A stretch of DNA of 64,000 nt from Nymphaea colorata (Eukaryota; Streptophyta; Magnoliopsida; Nymphaeales; Nymphaeaceae), in the NCBI RefSeq assembly GCF_008831285.2, contig NC_045139.1, positions 11,690,704 to 11,754,703 of the forward strand, read 5' to 3'. Below, in pieces: positions 22,111 through 35,463 of this stretch. The first letter of the stretch is position 1. Each line of letters begins with the position of its first letter. The position numbers and the translations under genes are program-made. The notes below the pieces were generated by a model. That model did not search any database. It was given only the letters and a program-made list of their open reading frames with translations, and was not told the DNA's origin.

Positions 22111-25100
22111 ATGCGAACCAATTCAATCTACACCACCATTCTTACTGCCATGTTTTCCCTATCATCCTCACCCACCCCCAAATCCCTACCCACCATTCAC
22201 ACCTCCTCCGCTCACCCCAATCGCCTCCGTCTCTTCCGCGGCCTCTCCACTTTCAGCCCACCGTCAGGCGGCGACGACGATAACTTCGTGCCCCTCGCGG
22301 CCAAGAGCGACACCCACCTCCCCAGAAGGCTGCAACCTGACAGGCACGCTCTCAAGGCAAAGGACTACATCAAGGAGAAGCTCGTCTCCTCGACCGACGC
22401 CTCCACTCCATTGCTCGACCCTTGTTCCCCTGGCCGCTCCAGCCACGCCATCGGGTTGGTGGCGGCCGCGCAGGCGAATTTCATGAGGGTTTTAGTCGAA
22501 CGAGTGGGGGTGGCAGCGGCGGATTCGTCGAGAAGCGCCGGGAAACTGTCTTCACTGCCGGAATCGGATGAAATAGGTGGATTTTTGGACCCGACCGAGT
22601 TTTCTTCAAAAATTGAGGATGGTGGTCACCCGGAGGGCTCGAGTCCCGGCGAGATTGGGGAGGAGAAGGTCGGCATTGAGCTCCTCTGCGTGGTGCGGGC
22701 AGTGCTAAAGAAGATTAAGAGGAGGGTTTTGGTGGGGGACAAGGTTTTGGTTGGTTCCATTGATTGGGTTGATCGGAGAGGGATGATAGAGAACGTGTTT
22801 GAAAGGAAATCCGTGATTATCGATCCTCCAGTGTCGAACGTGGACCATTTGCTGGTACTTTTCTCCATGGAGCAGCCGAAACTGGAGCCCTTCGCGCTTA
22901 CTAGGTTCTTGGTGGAGGCGGAATCAACCGGGATTCCAGTCACATTGGCCTTGAACAAGTTGGAGCTCGTCGATGGAGCGGTTGTTTTCTTATTCGGATG
23001 TGATAAATATCTCCTTTCTGATCCTTTCGTTCCTTTGAGACCATGAATCAGTGCCTCAAGAAAATAGTGAAATGATCAATATACAGCTCATTCGTTGTCT
23101 AAGTATTAGTTGTTACTCTTAACCCCCTTTGATTTCTTCTATTCGATAAGCAAATGCTTGAATAGACTTTTAGTTCGATCAAATCGTAGTCAAGAACACT
23201 GAATGAATGTCTGAGTTTAGCATGTTTCTACGTTTTCAGCATCTATTGAGGGACTATTTATAAGATAATTTTTAATTGAATGGAGTTCAAGGCATATTCA
23301 ATATCTGTATTACGCTTTGCTGACGTACTTTATTAGTTCTTTATGTATCACGCCTGAAATTTCACGGTCTTTTTATGCTTACTGAGGCTGCTAATCAAGA
23401 AACTATGGATGCATGTGCAAATAATAGTGCTTTGTGTCGTTGCAGATATGGATGTGTATAGTATCACAGGCATGTAGGTTTCATCAAATTATAGAAATTC
23501 TGGTTGATTCCATCCATTTTGGTGGTCATTTTCTTCTTTTTTTTTTTCAAATTCATCTTCCTATGAAGAATATCTATCATTGTGAATCATCTAAGGCACA
23601 TGGAGGTCTTGCATTGAATAGTATCTAAGTATCCAATCCTCTCTGTTCCATGCATACATTTATAGCACCTGCTTCCATCTTGAATAATCCTATTTTGTCT
23701 GAGTTCCCCTAGCATTATCATGTACACTTGATCAGATGTTCTATTTTTGTTTGCTTAAACATCTGCAACCTTTGCCTCGTGCTTTGCCTCAAGTGAGGTT
23801 CTCAACTATTATGTGTAGCCTAAAAGGTCCGCTTCTTATCATATTGCTTGTCTTAGAGCAGGTGATATCATCATGGAAAAGGAGGCTGCGTTCTTGGGGT
23901 TATGAACCAATCTTCTGCAGCGTCAATACCAACCATGGTTTGGCGAATCTTGCTTTCATCTTGAAAGAACAAACTACAGTAATCGTGGGACCAAGTGGTG
24001 TTGGGAAATCGAGCCTGATAAATGCATTAAGAAGCAGCGGGCACATTTCTGACCCCTTGGGCGACCAGGTTCTTTCCATATGACTTGATGTTACTCACCA
24101 ACAGCATTTAATTTGTGCTTGATTTGGAGTGTTGATTATTTGTGTTTTCCCTTCTGACAAGTGGTGTCTGTTAGTTGAAACTCGAAACAGCATCGTTATT
24201 CAATGTGTCCTGGTAGGATATCTTCTTCTTTCTCTTTAAACATGAGGAAACCTCCAAGGATCTGAACTCTTAATGGGCCTGCCCCTGAGGGTAGCTCTCG
24301 GGCGAGCCGCCACCACCATGGTTTATTGAAGACATCACCATGAAAATGCTGAAGCTATAGAATGGTAGAATTGGTAGTTGGGACCTATATCACATAGGTG
24401 TGAAGACTGGTGCACGTCTAGGTGCAAAGCAATTTAAAAGAACTTGATTGAGGGGATATATATGTGTGTGTGTATATGTATAGGTAGGTAGGTAGGTAGA
24501 TAGATAGATAGAATAAGATTGTCACATAGTCAAAAGATTTTGAAAAATAAGAGATAATACAGCTGACCAAATCAAAAGACTATAAAGAGTCTAAATGCTT
24601 TAGAAAATAAAATGAGTACCATTTTAACTGGAAAACCAGCCACTACTTGTTTTCATATTTGATTCATTTTTTGTGAAAAATCAACCATATGGATGTGATC
24701 TTCATAACCAAAACACCATGAATCCATACAAAAATGACTTTTTTAGTGTTTCTAGTTTTTTTTTGTAAAAATTTAAAGATCAACAGTAAGATTCTTTTTT
24801 TTGGCTAATAGAACTCCTCTGGTATGTCTACGATATGTTGATTTTGCTAGTCTTAGGCATGAAGAACATATCTATGTAATAGTTCCTTTGGAAGTAAGTA
24901 AATGTGTGACTGGATGGACCAGTTGACTGATCCTGCCTATTTTTCTGTTGAAAAAGTAAAATTTGACTTGGTCAAAGTTGATAAGTCTAACACTACATAG
25001 AAATGGCATAAAGTGTGTAGACTGCAGCTGACATGGCTTCAACCATGTTCAACTGTGTCCAGGGCTGCATCCATGTCCTGAAGTCAACATGGTGTGTATG

Positions 25101-26732
25101 ACATGGCTGGGCTATGTCACATGGGAGTGGGTGCGGTGAGAGCATATATATATATATATATACATATATATGTTATTTTTTATATAAGTAATTCTATTTG
25201 TCTATATTTTTAAATTTTTTTTATCAAGGTTACCTTGAATCAATATATCAATGAAAACTCAGCCAAAACATTTTTCAGAACGGCCAAAACTCATGTGACG
25301 CCGTGTCAGGCCGCACCAGCACCTGCACTGATGCGGGTGCGGGTGCGCCACCATAGTTGGTGCACCCGTGTGACTTAGGCTGGGAGTTGGAACCTGATTC
25401 AGGATCTTCACATCAAGAAGCCTTATGGTTCTGCTTTACCACCTATTCTCCACCTACTAAGACCTTAGGTTAATGTCACTTAGTATGCATGTCTAGCAGC
25501 TTCATTCTCTTTCACCTTGAACAGACAAAGAAAATTTTCCTTTTCAATATTACAGCCTTGCAGGGTGGTAATTGAACTATGATGGATTAAACTCTTGCCT
25601 TGTTCTAGTTATTGTCTCTTACTATACTTGTAAACGAATTCCAGAATGCAATCAGTAAATGGTTCGAAGATCAGCGTGTTGGGGAAGTGTCCTCAAGAAG
25701 TGGCAGAGGAAAACACACTACAAGACATGTTTCATTGCTTCCTCTTGCAGGAGGAGGATATCTTGCCGATACTCCTGGGTTTAACCAGCCCAGTCTATTG
25801 AAAGTCACAGCAAGATCTCTTGCAGAAATGTTTCCAGAGGTTTGTCCCCAAAAATCCTCAGTTTTGGTCATATATTGAAACACAACCTCTTTTTAAAAGA
25901 ACGAATTGCTGTGTAGGCATAAGCAGTCTTTGTATCCCCCTTTCTCATTCACTTTCAAAATCTTTCAGGTCAGACAAATGCTTAGATCAAGTGAGCCCGA
26001 AAAATGCTCATTCAGTGATTGCTTACATATTGGTGAACCAGGATGTATTGTGAAAGGGGACTGGGAAAGATACCCTTACTATCTTCAGCTGCTTGATGAG
26101 ATCAAAGTCAGAGAAGAATTCCAGCTGCGTACACTGGGGACAAAAAGAGAAGGTGATGTGAGGTAATCTTCAAATTTCCAGGAGAGAGTGTGTTATAGTG
26201 CAGTCATTGGAATCCCAGCCACTTAATTATTTACACGACCTGCCTTTGATAAATAATAATAGTATGGGATGATTTATGACTTGCTTTATAAAATGAGGAC
26301 GTTTAAATGGTTTCATTGGGCAAAAAATGGGAACAGCATTATCAATGTTCATTTTAGAGTCATAAGGAGAACCCTTTCTTGTTCACCTGGTCCACACCAT
26401 TTATAAATCTAAGATGTGCAAATTTTAGCTGACCAGTTGGTTTTTTCTTTTCTTTATTTTTATTTTTTGGTATCCACTAATTATAGATTTGGTTTTGTCA
26501 GCTTGTGTGGCTTTTCTACTCGATTTTCCCTTTCTCCTCTAAGTCATCTTGTGGCATTCACAAAATGTGCAGGTACAAGATGGGTGGCATGGGAGTCAAA
26601 CAAGCTGAGCCACGCCTGGAATTGAAGAAACATAGACGACAGTCCCGTAAACGGTTGAATCAGTCACTTCTGGATGATTTGGATGATCTTGATGAAGATG
26701 AAGGATTAGTTGATCTTGGAGGCACTCGATAA
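22111..26732 (+). CDS. RsgA/YjeQ-type small-subunit biogenesis GTPase, organellar, five exons
   Basis: The exons I infer are 22,111-22,980, 23,862-24,068, 25,645-25,839, 25,969-26,162 and 26,573-26,732 (about 541 residues). All junctions keep frame. The first donor (GCG|GTTGTT) is the weakest, and an acceptor at 23,857 is an alternative. The protein is a circularly permuted GTPase: G4 NKLELVD at about residues 282-288, G5 CSV, then the P-loop GPSGVGKS at about 333-340, the GRGKHTTRH switch, and G3 DTPGF at about 401. A zinc motif C-x4-C-x-H-x5-C (about 437-450) and an acidic C-terminal tail (DDLDDLDEDE) follow. The Ser/Pro/Thr-rich first 60 residues look like an organelle transit peptide, followed by an OB-like region (VLVGSIDWVD, IIDPPVSNVDHLL). 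The family helps mature the bacterial-type 30S subunit. It is similar to the Arabidopsis EMB1688 gene product. Intron 2 (1.6 kb) contains repeats. Confidence 0.9.
24465..25400. repeat. Microsatellites and repeat debris in RsgA intron 2
   Basis: A compound TGTG/TAGG/TAGA microsatellite lies at about 24,465-24,512 and a (TA)n run at about 25,146-25,171. Between 25,010 and 25,380 runs a GC-richer stretch with repeated CATGG/GTGCG words that is unlike the flanking intron and probably marks an inserted, decayed element. No ends or target duplication can be placed. Confidence 0.5.
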
Positions 26733-28949
26733 GCACAAGCATAGTCAGTGAGCCTACGGGGAGGCATTTATACATAAAGATCAGTTGATTCATGCTGTTG
26801 TATATAGTCGAAGTCGTTTGCACACTGGTTAATGTAGACTTGTAGTCTTACCTTAGCAGTCTTTCGAAGAAGAGCATATCTTGTTCTTTTGCCATCTAAA
26901 AAAGGGATATGTACGGAAGAATCCCTGTTTTAGATGAGTAATGTGTAAAAGCCTCCATTTGTTTGTCTACCTTCACAGATTTTTAACGTGCTGCAACGGC
27001 TTTGTATGTTGATAAAGTTTGAGTTCTCAGATATGTCAACAGTGCTAGCAGTGAGAACACTCTGCCAATTTAGATAAGCTGATAAACTACCAGAACCATC
27101 ATGACATTTTAGACAGTTGATGATATTGGAGACGGGACTCCTGGGAAGTGAACAAACTTAGTCTTCCAGATTGGTGAGGTCTTCCAATGACATTCTGATG
27201 GCATACCATGGTTAATATCTGAATATTCAGTTCCCTCCCTCGCTAGGGACCTATAACGTTGTACAGAAATCAGACCTGATTCTAACTGGGATATGTGAGT
27301 GAATTTGTGTCTGCTACAGATAACGGTTCAGGCGCTCTGTTTCGATTTGAGAATAAAGGGGTTTCATTACCTTCTATTCCCTTTGTTTCTTCTATAGCCC
27401 TTTGTTTCTTCTATAGGTTTAACACAAGAATACTCGTGAAAAAAGTTCGCCTCCTCTTATCTGAGTGATAGGTCTGAGGACCCCTTGATGCAAAAACCAT
27501 GGTTACCTACTTTTACATAATTTCCTTCACCCGTTTCATTCTCCCCTGCATACGTGATGTAATAAACGTAATGTTGAACTTCGTGTTGGAATGGTGTGGC
27601 CTTTGTTCAAGATTGTGGCCGAAATAATGAGTCAATGGAGATTAACAATATTGCTTATGTCTTTCACTTACCGCATTATCTTTTCTGGCTATCTAAAATG
27701 ATGGTTTGGGAAATGAGAATTGGTGGCAACAGTGAAGATGAATTTCGACTGCATGATATTTAGATTATTGTTAAGAAATCCTCTAATTTTTTCTCTCATT
27801 TTATTCCATCTCCATTCTCTGTCTCAGTTTACTGCTCTTACACCCCAAAAGACCATGAACATCTCGACGTTGTCAGCTTTTCCACCTTTTCAATAGATGT
27901 GCTTCAAACACCATTTCTCAAAGCAAGGTTTTAAATTAATGGTAGGAATGAGCTAATACTTGTAGATAACGGAAACAAGAATAAAAGTTCCATCAATTTA
28001 AGCGCTGATGTGCTGGTAATTGGCAAAACGCCTCCACGGCTCCTGACTATGCTCATCCCCACATTTTATGAGAAAAAAAAATTATGAAAAAAAAGAAACA
28101 GACCTAAAAGACACTTGAAACCAAAATAAATTTAAAAAAAAATGTTAAAAGTTTTCAATAACAAAAAGAACTACTATACTGATGGTATAGAGGAGTGTTG
28201 ATCTGGATTGAGGGTTGCTGTTTTTGAGGCTAATTGTGACTCACTTAATTCTAAGGGTGCCGGGATCGCTAAGTCGACCGTTTAACTACTTGAGGCTCCC
28301 AAGGAAACTTGGTTGTACATGGACAAGAGCATGAGAAAGGGATGAAACAAGTTCCGAGGATTGTGATCCAAGAGCACTTTCTAATGCTTTAGGTTCAGAA
28401 AGGCCTTCTTGGTTTTCTAATGAGGAAGCACAGTCTTCCCCCCCGTCTCCTATTTTTTAGGTGTACTTTGTCTTATATCTACGAGTCCAATGAAAATTAA
28501 TCTCTGCTGGGAGGCCTACGAGAGGGCAATGTCGGGTCACTCTAACCAAAGGGCATTTCTTTTTCTCCCTTGCTATTGCTTCGTCCTGCATTGGAGATTA
28601 AGTCCAAGAAGTATAATTCGGCATCTGCGATGTAAGACATGGACCAACAAGAACACCAAGAACTTGGAGATTTAATTAATAGAAGACTCTGATGGGTTGT
28701 TCGATGTAAGAAAACTGTCAAAAACTTCTTCGCTAATTAAGGACTCTTTTTTAAAAAAAAAATCGTGGAATTTTGCATGAAAAATAATGCTTCTTCTTTG
28801 GTGGGTGAAAACTATCGTGGAAACTCTATTTTTTTGTGGCCCCTACCATGAAAGAAAGAATACCTTAGTCCCTAAAGAGGCCGAAGCCCTTTCTTCTTTC
28901 TCCATGTCCCCCCTGGAACCAAGGGCTGCTTTTAGGGCTGTATAATGAG
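26733..28949. other. RsgA 3' region and intergenic sequence, no gene
   Basis: The first 150-300 bases after the stop are probably RsgA 3' UTR. The rest is AT-rich with no frame I can assign. Confidence 0.4.
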
Positions 28950-29420
28950 CTGAGCCAACTCGGGCTCAAGTCGAACTCGCTCAAAAAAACTTGGCTTGTT
29001 TATAAACGAGCCGAGTTTGAGCTTACAAAAATACTTGAAATGATAAACGAGTCGAGTTCGAGTTTCAAGTACTCGACTCGTTTATACTTGAGTCGACTCA
29101 CAAATCAGTATTCTATATAATATTGCCAAAACCGATTCACCAAATCTTTGGTTTTAACTTTTAAGGCAAAAACAAATTTTCACAAGTTACACGAGCTAAC
29201 GCTGACACGAGTTAGTGCTAAATGAGTTAATACATAAATAAGTAAAATGGGTTAAATGAGTCGAGTTCGAGCTCCATTTTGTGTAGTCGAGTCGAGCTTG
29301 AGCTTGCTATAAGGAGATCGACTCGAGTTCGAGCCGAGCTTGAGTTTTGTGAGCAGAGTCAAGCTCGAGCTGGCCAATCTAGGGCTCGACTCGGTTCGTG
29401 TGCAGGTCTAGCTGCTTTAA
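28950..29420. repeat. GAGCTCGA/ACTCGACT-rich dispersed repeat, copy 1
   Basis: The segment is packed with GAGTCGAGTTCGAG, CGAGCCGAG and CTCGACTCG words in both orientations around TTTATAAACGAG. It begins near GGCTGTATAATGAGC. Related segments lie at about 33,150-33,480 and 56,945-57,330. It is a self-complementary dispersed repeat of unknown class, and the frame at 29,279-29,608 is a by-product. Confidence 0.6.
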
Positions 29421-32400
29421 GATCTGGCTGGGGAGCGGTGCATCTGTCAACTAAAACTTCCCCTTACAACTGTTATCCCCTTGGTGGCCTTCTCTTTGTT
29501 GGTCGCTCTTTGTCGTTTCCTATAGAACTCTCCTCTATGCTTCAAGACTGCTCTTTTGTCTCTCATTTCTGGCCACTCAGAGGTACAAATCCCTTTAAAT
29601 TGAAATAATCAACAAGTGCTTGAGAAAACCAACGTTGTCAATGTTAGCATTGGGAGGAATCTTTGTACAAAATGAAAATAGGAACTGTATATTTTTGCCT
29701 GCTCATAGAGAAACCATTCATTCTTAAGGCCGTAGACTACGTTTGATTTAACCTGCTATACCTTCTTACTTTCCTAGTAATATAAAACTCAAAGATGAAG
29801 TCTCCTTGGAGTCTAAACTTATGACTAACTATTCATTGGCCAGGACCTTCTCCAATTGTGTTAAGCCTTTGGTTTTTTCAACCAACTAAACTGAATGATG
29901 ATGAATTTGTTTACCTGTTTGTTATTATGACATTAAAAAAAAAAGCGTTTCAAATGTTGAAAGTAAAAGGCAAAATATGAAGATTCATGTCAACCTCTCT
30001 GATTTTGGCGAGCACATAGCCTGATATGCATACACTCCGTGCATGATGAAGGATTCCAGAATAGTTCTAATAATGAAGATTTTTAAAAAAAAAAAATTTG
30101 GCAATCAGGCTTATATATGTGCCCCGATCCTGGCATAAACTGAAGCCAAGGATCAGTGGGTCGAAATCTGGTGCGCTGGACATTTGGGTCAATTTTGAGT
30201 CGCATTATAACAAATAGTCTCAAAACTAAGTTCAAACTTCATACTTGGAATCTAATATATGAAGGTGACCATTGGTTTCTTGGGTGGACTGCAACAACTT
30301 ATGTGAAAACATACTTGACAATAACTATATATTTGAGATTTAGAAAAACTTTGAAGAGCCTATATATTTATATTTTGTATTAACTAGTATCCATAGCTTT
30401 TCAACATATTGTGAACCAAATCCAGCTATTGAGCGGTTTGGAATTCATCCTGCTCAATGCTTGAGCCAGTTTTGGGTTGAGAAGTTACAGCATACGTTGG
30501 TTGGTTCAGCCTAATATTTGATAATAATGGAGAAAACTACGAAAAAGGTAGTTCGATCAGAAATGTTGACAAAGAGCGTTCTTTAACTTTCTACAAATGA
30601 ATAGGCATAGATATCTGGACCCTACTTCTTTATGCATATTCCTATCTGCATGGATACACATCCATGAGTTATGTAATAGGGTTCTTCAATATAAAAAGGA
30701 AACCTGTTCTTGTTCTTGTATAACTTGTTTCTGAAAAAAGAAACTGGTACCAACTATTTTCTGGGGAAGGTTTTCTCTAAATCTGTTATGACTTTGTGTT
30801 CTTCTTGGTTTTTAAATTTCATCTGTTTTTTTTGTTGACGACTCTTATGTAACACACTATAAATGTCCCATGCATCTGCCTCCAAAAATGGGACAGATTC
30901 ATAAGAGAGTTTATATAACAACAGTATTTCGTGAATCTATCCTAGCTTTTGAAGCAACTTCATAGAATAGTAACAGTTTGTTACTGTTGTCAAACTGCAC
31001 TTAAAATGATAGTAAAAAAATAGAGTTGTTCCCCTAACAATATGTACGAGGATAAACCTGCTGGCCCTAACTTCTGCTTCAACTTCATTCCTTTGTGGTT
31101 TCCTGTGAAATGAGGGCCGCCCAAAAGGGTGTAGCATAGATGATTGACAGGTTGGTAAAAGTCTAGTTGTCAGTTATGAGCACCATTTTTCGGATTGCAA
31201 AGGATTGATATGCAACACCGTAGTTGATGAGTGTATCACTTTTCATCCAGTTCTTGAAGCTGCCTGCTGACCATAGAAAACAAAAACTTTTAATTCAAAA
31301 CCCAAAGTTCCCGATCTCAGACACACACACAAACTTTTAATTCAGAATCGAATTCAAATCCAAATATATGGATATCCAATAAATCGGAGATGTGATTAGA
31401 AATACCTTTGATTCGAATCTATTTCTAAAACCATTGTTCCCCAGTAGGAATAATTTGTATCCTAATCAGTGAATGCATATTAAACTTTGCATGCATGGTA
31501 CACTTGTAAAGGACGTTTAGTGGATGCAATAAAATAGAGGACCTTCTTATGCATAAATAACTACACAAATGGATGTAGAACTAGAAGTGGCCTTCTTTTA
31601 TCCACAGTTTTCTTATAACTACACGATAGCTGTGTGTGGTCAAGTTTCTAGCAATATTGGTAAAATATTAGTCACCAAGGGCTAAATCTTGTAGTGGGTG
31701 AATGGGTGGCTAAATGCTTTATTGCCTTTAACACGATATGAACTATAGGAAATTATATATATATATAATGAAATGCGTGCCAAGAAGGTGCACGATCATT
31801 AATTTATAGGCGAAAAGCCATCGGTAACTGAACAGGCACGATAATCACAATAATAGAAGCCAACTGTGTGCTTAGTAGGAAACTTGCAAAAGGGTCGCCA
31901 CTCACCACTTGGTTGAAATGGCATGAATACCTGTGGGGGCTGGTGTGGGCCGATTCTTTGAAAGGACTTGAAATTATACTATATGATAACAAAAAAATTG
32001 TTCTTATTATTCTAATTACTCTATCTTTCTCTCACTCACACACACACACATATATGTGACTTACATTGGAAATGTTTAGTTTAAGACCTAAGATTCTAAG
32101 TAGTTTTTCAAAAATCTAAGGTTTACTAATATGAGAGAAAAGACATAGCCATCCATCCGATGCTGATCGGACGACTCAGGTTTGATGTCTTCTCGTGTTA
32201 TATATATATATATATATATATATAGTGCCTAAATGGTGATTATAAATGGAGTGACCAACGGGGCACTGTCCACAAGAGCTGTCCGACCTTTTGGAGCAAA
32301 TGGCCTTATGGCTTGTCCCATTTTTTATAGGAATTTTATTTTTAATGGGCACTATTGCATGGAGGAAAGGGAGGATGGAGATTGCCACATGTATGATTTT

Positions 32401-33140
32401 TTTATTGGACAGTTCTCATGGGTAGTCTTCTAATGTGATTCAAGCTATCTAAAGTCATCCAGCTCATTCAAAACAATTGTTTAGTCGATTTTGATGAACG
32501 GTTGGAAAAAAAATGAAAAACAAAAATTTGTGAAAGAAAAAAAAAGTGTCGTGAACTATAAATAATGAAAATATCCATTCCTTTTTCACTTTTTTTTTCT
32601 CGATCAAACAACCTTTATGAAGAGGCCTAGTGACTCCAAATAGGTTTTCACCAGTCTGGCGTGTTCACTCCACTAAACTCATCATCTTGGGGTTGGATTT
32701 GGCAAGAGATCGACGGTCGACATGAAATGATCATGTTGGGTCGATTTACCATCGCGTTTAAATCGATGAATTATATATATATATATATATATAATTTTCT
32801 AATTGAATTAGCAATAGTTTATGATACAACAAAGTTTATGATACTTGGTGCTTTCAATAACTATCGTTTAACCACCAAGTGGCATTCGACACCTGGCAGA
32901 TTTAAATCCCACATATCTTACACGTCTATGTGTGGACAATATTTATGTATTTTTTCATATTAAATGCATGTCTACCCAACTCAATTTAAAAAGATTTCCG
33001 GCCGACCTAACGTTATATCAGTTCAAAAGACTACAAGCCAATCTACTTTCATGCACACGTATGTAAGCACAACACAACCTGATACTAAGCTAAGTTTGGT
33101 GAGATATATGTTAAAAAAATTATTATGAGGCCAGGATTGC
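29421..33140. other. Intergenic with AT microsatellites, no gene
   Basis: Features seen are (TA)n runs at about 31,746-31,769, 32,197-32,224 and 32,771-32,793, a (CA)n run at about 32,036-32,049, and a second copy of the 4.65-kb MITE family at about 32,430-32,655. No coding gene is supported. Confidence 0.4.
32430..32655. mobile_element. Diverged copy of the MITE at 4.65 kb
   Basis: GCTATCTAAAGTCATCCAGC here aligns with CTATCCAAAGTCACCCAAC in the first copy, and the right end (AGTGACTCC...TTCACC) is its approximate inverted partner. Ends and target duplication are not resolvable by eye. Confidence 0.35.
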
Positions 33141-33149
33141 AGACGAGCC

Positions 33150-33480
33150 CACGCAAGCTGGGCCAGTTCCAGCGCTGCTTGATTCAAAAAATTCGAGTTT
33201 GAATTGGAGCCAAGCTTCATAAAAAGGCTCACGTTAAACTCGACAATACAGCGTTGAGTTTGGGCTCCACTTGTTTAACTTGCTTTTGTTGTCCCTATTT
33301 TTGTATATTTTAACTCATTTAAATCGTTTATTTTCTATTCATTCATTTTATAGTAGAGCTGAGTCAAGTTCTTACAATTTAAACTCAACTCATTTAAAAC
33401 ATTTCAAACATCAACTCAAACTTGATTCATTTATAAACAAGTTAAGTTTCAATTAATGAGTTATATTCAACTGATTCACT
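33150..33480. repeat. GAGCTCGA-type dispersed repeat, copy 2 (diverged)
   Basis: It shares the pattern of GAGCCAAGC, GAGTTTGGGCTC, ACTCAACTCA and TTTATAAACAAG words with the segment at 28,950-29,420, but with many C-to-T and G-to-A type differences. It is probably an older copy. Confidence 0.45.
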
Positions 33481-33839
33481 AAATTATGCCAAGGAACCTT
33501 TGGATCACCTCCCCTTCTAAGCATGCTTTACAAACATATTTACAATTCGAGACTTCATCCATCAACCAGTTAAAATGAAAATTTCAAAGAAATGACATAT
33601 CATTTAAAAAATTATTTAGCTTTTTACTTGTTAGTGGGTCATTTGAAACTGTGGAAACGATATTATTTATATAAATGAAACTATCACAGTTCAATGCATA
33701 ACATCCTTCATTTTGTATGATGTTTGATTAATTTTCTATAATCTATAAAAAAAATGGTGGTACCTTCCAATGCTTACAAGAATTAAGAATTTATTTTTAT
33801 ATGTAATCTCTTTTTTATGTTCAATTTTTTGCTGGGCTT

Positions 33840-35463
33840 ATGTTAGTTAATGTTATTTTCCTTTCTCTCCCCTCTAAGCATGCTAGAGAGAGAAGAGAGT
33901 GTGTGTGTCTTGAGGTGCGGTGGAGACACTGGTTTGAGGGAATCGGTTGAATGGAATCCGGGGGGCCAGCCCTCCCAGAGTTCGCTCTCTGTCCCGTTGG
34001 ACCCTCTTTTCCGGTGGGCCCGGCCGTTAGAGTTGGACTCACACCGGTGTGACGACCCACAACCCCTAAAACTTCGCTTTTGTCACTAGCCGTCACCCTT
34101 AGCCGCGCCGGCGCAGCTCCTTATGGTTTTTCCACTTGCTTGCGTTGGTGGCGGTGGCCGGTGGTGGTGGTCGCGGTGCCGGCACCGGCGGCCGCCTGAG
34201 CCTCTCCACGTACAAGCCCCGGCGTACCCTTCTCGAACCAACTCGCGCCTTCTCACAGAAATTGCATTTTTAGATTCTTTCCTTTCTGTGTCCGTGTGGC
34301 ACCTGACCGTTTCTCTCTCTTACCCGCGCAGGAACGTTAAAACTGAATGGTGTCAGTATGGATACTAAAAATGGTGGATATTGGGCACCATTTTAGAGGA
34401 TTTGGGCGAGGAGATGAACTCCAACGGAACTGCTCCATTTCTGTGAGTCTGCAATCAGGCTTTATCTCCTCTCTCTCTCCACTTTTTTGGGTTTTCCCAA
34501 TTTGTCCATACAGTCATTCTCACCATCGTTACTTTAGATGCATATATAAGGTGACCGATAGATAGTGTGTTTTATATTTTAATTGCATACCCACATCAGA
34601 TTATGTATGATACGCGGCCAGAAAAGGAAAACCCGTTTTTGCTCTTTTATTTTAAGGAGAAAATAAAGAATCGCATTTGTAATGGTCGGTCTCTCTCTCC
34701 TCTCTCCCTCGCTCTCTCTCTCTCCCCCTCTCTGTCATATGCATGGTAACTTGGCAAGAGGGGCTTTATGTGCAGCATGCTTGATGGGGATAGCTTGAAT
34801 GGCGCTGTAACTTACTCCTGTATGTTTTTTTTCATCTGCCCTGTTTCCATTTCTTCTCGTTCGTTTTGGATGGTGAACTGCTAGTTGAGTTTCTCTTTTT
34901 GTCTCGAGTAATAGCTCTTGATATTTGTACTGTGGCCGTATAAACGACAATGGTTCTGATGTGTTTATGTTTAGCGTGTATTAGGTGGGGTTGTTGGTGA
35001 CCGTGTTGGTTTATGATGGTTATCTAGATTGTTGGTTTAGGCGTTAGTTATGGCATTTGATCAAATGTTTGATGCGTATTTTTTTGCTTTTCTCCTTCAG
35101 TCCGTGGTTTTCTTTGTTGGCCACGCCATTTTCGCATGCTCTTAGGTCTTGGATGTTGCTGTCCCGTTGAGATTAAGGACTGGTTTTTTGTTTGATTCCT
35201 TGGCGAAGAAAATTAGGATCTTGGTCGTCTATTTGTATGTTTAGGTGGTTTGCTGATGGTCTTTATTTTGTGGATACTGTTCTATTCTATTTCATGAGCC
35301 ATTGAATAAAATCTTATTTCTTGAGACTTGAGAGCAATATTTCTGATGATGTTGCATTGGATGTTACAACTATGATGGTTTCAGTTTAAACATGGTCTTT
35401 GTAAAATTTGGAGTATACAAACGTGGGTGGGAGTCAGAGGAGGGGTAGAAGGTGAACTCTATA
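33840..35463 (+). promoter_or_regulatory. F-box gene promoter, leader and 5' UTR intron region
   Basis: A GC-rich island (about 33,950-34,250) stands out from the AT-rich surroundings. It contains a perfect 14-bp palindrome TCACACCGGTGTGA (34,039-34,052) and a 10-bp palindrome GCGCCGGCGC (34,105-34,114). CT-rich leader-like tracts follow at 34,468-34,482 and 34,687-34,735. A possible acceptor (GGTTTCAG at about 35,383) and upstream donors suggest a leader intron, but the pair cannot be fixed. A TAG in frame at 35,446 shows that coding does not extend upstream. Confidence 0.5.

Noticed and set aside
34123..34368. Gly/Trp-rich 81-codon frame
   Set aside because: It lies in the GC-rich promoter island of the F-box gene and its composition explains it.
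35452..35463. Upstream GTG start of the F-box frame
   Set aside because: Non-ATG and preceded by an in-frame TAG; the ATG at 35,464 is the natural start.
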